Positions 32,101 to 32,870 of a stretch of 32,870 nucleotides of DNA are shown here, one piece after another. The DNA lies in the IMG/VR virus record IMGVR_UViG_3300007512_000127, positions 1 through 32,870 of that record. One strand, written 5' to 3'. Made by a program: the position numbers and the translations under genes. The DNA comes from a virus. The notes below the pieces were generated by a model. The model had not been told where the DNA came from and made no database searches. It saw only the letters and a list, made by a program, of their open reading frames with translations. The first letter of the stretch is position 1; each line of letters begins with the position of its first letter.

Positions 32101-32870
32101 AATAAAGAGAAATTCAAAAGTGACAACAAAAATAAGGACAAGGCTTCTGAGTATACCTTAGATTTAGACTTTGGAACAACGAGGGATTCTACTGCAGGAG
32201 GAGATGGAGGGGATGCCGTTTATGTTTCGCATGAAGATATAGACAAGTTTTCTATCCGTAAAGACTATAATGCAAAAATCTTTGGAGGAGGGGGAGGAGG
32301 AGGGGGAGGAGATCGTTACTTGGCGGAAAAATTGTTTGCTCTGAAGTCTCAAGCCCCTGCAGATAACGGGGGCAATAATCTTTATATGGCAAGTTCTACC
32401 TTTGGTAGCGAATTCAGCCAATGGACACAGTCAAAAAACCTCAGCATCAGCGACGAAGGAAATATTGTGGTTACTATAGGTTCAGAATATAAAGATACTT
32501 CCACTATAGAGGAAAATGATTTCATTCCGACAACCGAAAATGGGGAAGTGGTTTTTCATGCTGATAATTTTCTAGGTGAACATAGGGGTGGTGCGGGTGG
32601 AGGCGGAGCAAGCTTTAAGCCCGTGAGAGGGGGGAGGCAACTAATGACAGTTAGCGAGCAGGATTATATTCCTGATACCTCTTATGGAAGGTATGGAAAA
32701 GCAGGGAAGGGGAATTTGCGGGGACGAGAAGGTACTTCTAGGAAGGATGGATCTAACAGCAATAAGAACACATTTGGGGGTGGGGGAGGAGATTATGGTC
32801 AAAGGGGAGGTATGGGTTATACTTTTAATAAAGCAACCACCGGTATCCCTTTTATACTAGAGGATGATGG
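29185..32870 (+). CDS. large tail-tip protein: duplicated gpM-like domain, Ig-like part, polyglycine C-region (partial)
   Basis: An uninterrupted frame from ATG 29185 (ATGA overlap with the previous stop) runs to the window end, at least 1228 codons, so the C-terminus is missing. Two copies of a lambda gpM-like minor-tail domain appear: about 95-200 (FGDGYYNVLNKSENAV, KRTDQETKAIVHILEDSF) and about 305-392 (RFNEGINKNLLTFPVDLKG, RTDKEAHAIIHFLEHHAG, then WSHTINF and REFPI). Residues about 465-545 look like an Ig-type beta sandwich (IRTGFYLTNSGNIALNTYIG). From ~930 on, Gly-rich blocks recur (GQGGIGGDGG, nine Gly at 1034-1042, GGAGGGGASF, GGGGGDYGQRGG). This recalls polyglycine-sandwich adhesins of T4-like phages (gp38 type). 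It probably joins the tail tip to a host-binding region. Domain assignments are by pattern. Confidence 0.78.
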   Translation, partial: MIINSGVTNIARVLPFEVGNSYKKYDIVYYSGYTDPSPTPPTLHPCLQSESGHCYYTGNSATTSTITNRPYGADTEWTTGFFADVSYGATVDYEALNYTTEFGDGYYNVLNKSENAVRASFSTTFNKRTDQETKAIVHILEDSFNHGNRPSGGYSGIPWTPFAPYNQSGEFFVESFTQSYESPDVNNISTTFFRETASTTDWKTLYIPFNSTRMDYENGQAYFQHDATFLRKLPGQAELTPAQTGWYYFTGEKHDDYTPQTGILGTKYNSPTGQYPLWTKDNFYFDLNQNISIPQNPRFTKQDLDNGFTMRFNEGINKNLLTFPVDLKGRTDKEAHAIIHFLEHHAGARLFQFTPPAPYDFTNKVFLASSWSHTINFKDNNDITVHMREFPIDYLNLSTEFRSLVTVVNRPLKNLSSYWSWPTEGQASGPVSVDRYAGSKSTIERIENSEFVSNTGMKVFAITGQSIRTGFYLTNSGNIALNTYIGYDSPYQVFDFPSGHSHNPVVTSPGSSSFIPFYFKGFNDNIEAPEVTTGPESTGVYSATLTLNNKSNFDNTFDPSGSITVGITGYITGFDEAAGLPNDCAYPYRGNDGQTPNHPARFLVQTGYYDTSGVPINILGWKHPATGHDLNRYSIQYTQDNSWVEVSGIPLTDDTSIRNIEGIAGTGFEINRKYIQSFGPDILNTAGYVATNLYTGVLVPSSLADELPEGLKNLPDPQNTGIHQDSFFLHKGLSHGGDYYYRMRSEYVQSNNSSTSDIVGSMYVYASGASDFSADVSHQVSTGLSDSSTQFTDARTVITTIEKPSFDVYLEKGSSNINLSGEFIKTLVDRGLVKQKDGLDLVINSNPTIQNYLDIANTGAYADYFTGVKFILQPNFSVGGEGGAIGSNSFYQTTTPPENIDAAMITPAVRTGFQLLTGVVNPADAGAGADPNLQKPIAETPSVLVLQNNSAIVGQGGIGGDGGLTIVKQTVENKEKFKSDNKNKDKASEYTLDLDFGTTRDSTAGGDGGDAVYVSHEDIDKFSIRKDYNAKIFGGGGGGGGGDRYLAEKLFALKSQAPADNGGNNLYMASSTFGSEFSQWTQSKNLSISDEGNIVVTIGSEYKDTSTIEENDFIPTTENGEVVFHADNFLGEHRGGAGGGGASFKPVRGGRQLMTVSEQDYIPDTSYGRYGKAGKGNLRGREGTSRKDGSNSNKNTFGGGGGDYGQRGGMGYTFNKATTGIPFILEDD

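Noticed and set aside
32284-32310. GGA/GGG run as a microsatellite
   Set aside because: It keeps the frame and codes for nine Gly in a Gly-rich protein region, so it is treated as coding rather than as a separate repeat element.
1-32870. CRISPR array, tRNA, integrase, attachment site, transposon or tail sheath
   Set aside because: I looked for spaced direct repeats, tRNA-like cloverleaf sequences, recombinase motifs and sheath-like proteins and saw none that could be supported.

Overview
The window is a structural and packaging block of a large tailed DNA bacteriophage, most likely a siphovirus (long non-contractile tail). This follows from the large terminase, portal, fused maturation protease/scaffold, major capsid protein, neck genes, tail-tube-like proteins, a 2366-residue tape measure, a lambda gpM-like tail-tip protein and a fibre. 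I see no tail sheath, integrase, tRNA, rRNA, CRISPR array or insertion sequence. The standard bacterial code fits, with TAA, TAG and TGA all used as stops. Base composition is moderate, roughly 40-45% GC by eye. The host cannot be named from this sequence. Coding density is very high and no gap approaches 300 bases.

Layout. At 1-855 (minus) lies the first part of a GT-B glycosyltransferase that runs off the window. It is divergent from a plus-strand run: PhoH-like ATPase (912), small zinc-ribbon protein (1649), sigma-factor-like protein with an inserted zinc ribbon (2001), coiled-coil protein in small-terminase position (2707), zinc-finger/ERCC4 nuclease (3777), large terminase (4708), portal (6624), protease/scaffold (8666), putative decoration protein (10271), major capsid protein (10944), a strong terminator, a lysine-rich SAP-type protein (12191) and a head-tail adaptor candidate (12658). 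A bidirectional terminator separates these from a minus-strand island (13280-16731) holding the neck genes and a tail-tube-like protein. From 16799 the plus strand resumes: two overlapping genes in the tail-chaperone position, the tape measure (18564-25664), a second tube-like protein, a fibre, a third tube-like protein, and a very large tail-tip/adhesin protein that is still open at the window end.

How it works together. The genes cover DNA packaging, prohead assembly and maturation, the head-tail joint, tail length determination and host recognition. The main regulatory observation is a recurring AAGTGTA(A/T)A(A/T)T-like box. It sits 14-26 bases upstream of seven start codons on both strands, usually where no Shine-Dalgarno is visible, and twice just after a hairpin. 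Together with the phage sigma-like gene this suggests a dedicated single-box promoter class giving mRNAs with very short or no leaders.

The second notable feature is in the tape measure. About 300 residues with a PD-(D/E)XK-nuclease-like residue pattern lie between copies of a short GY(I/V)PNFA motif. This looks like an enzyme module carried inside the tail.
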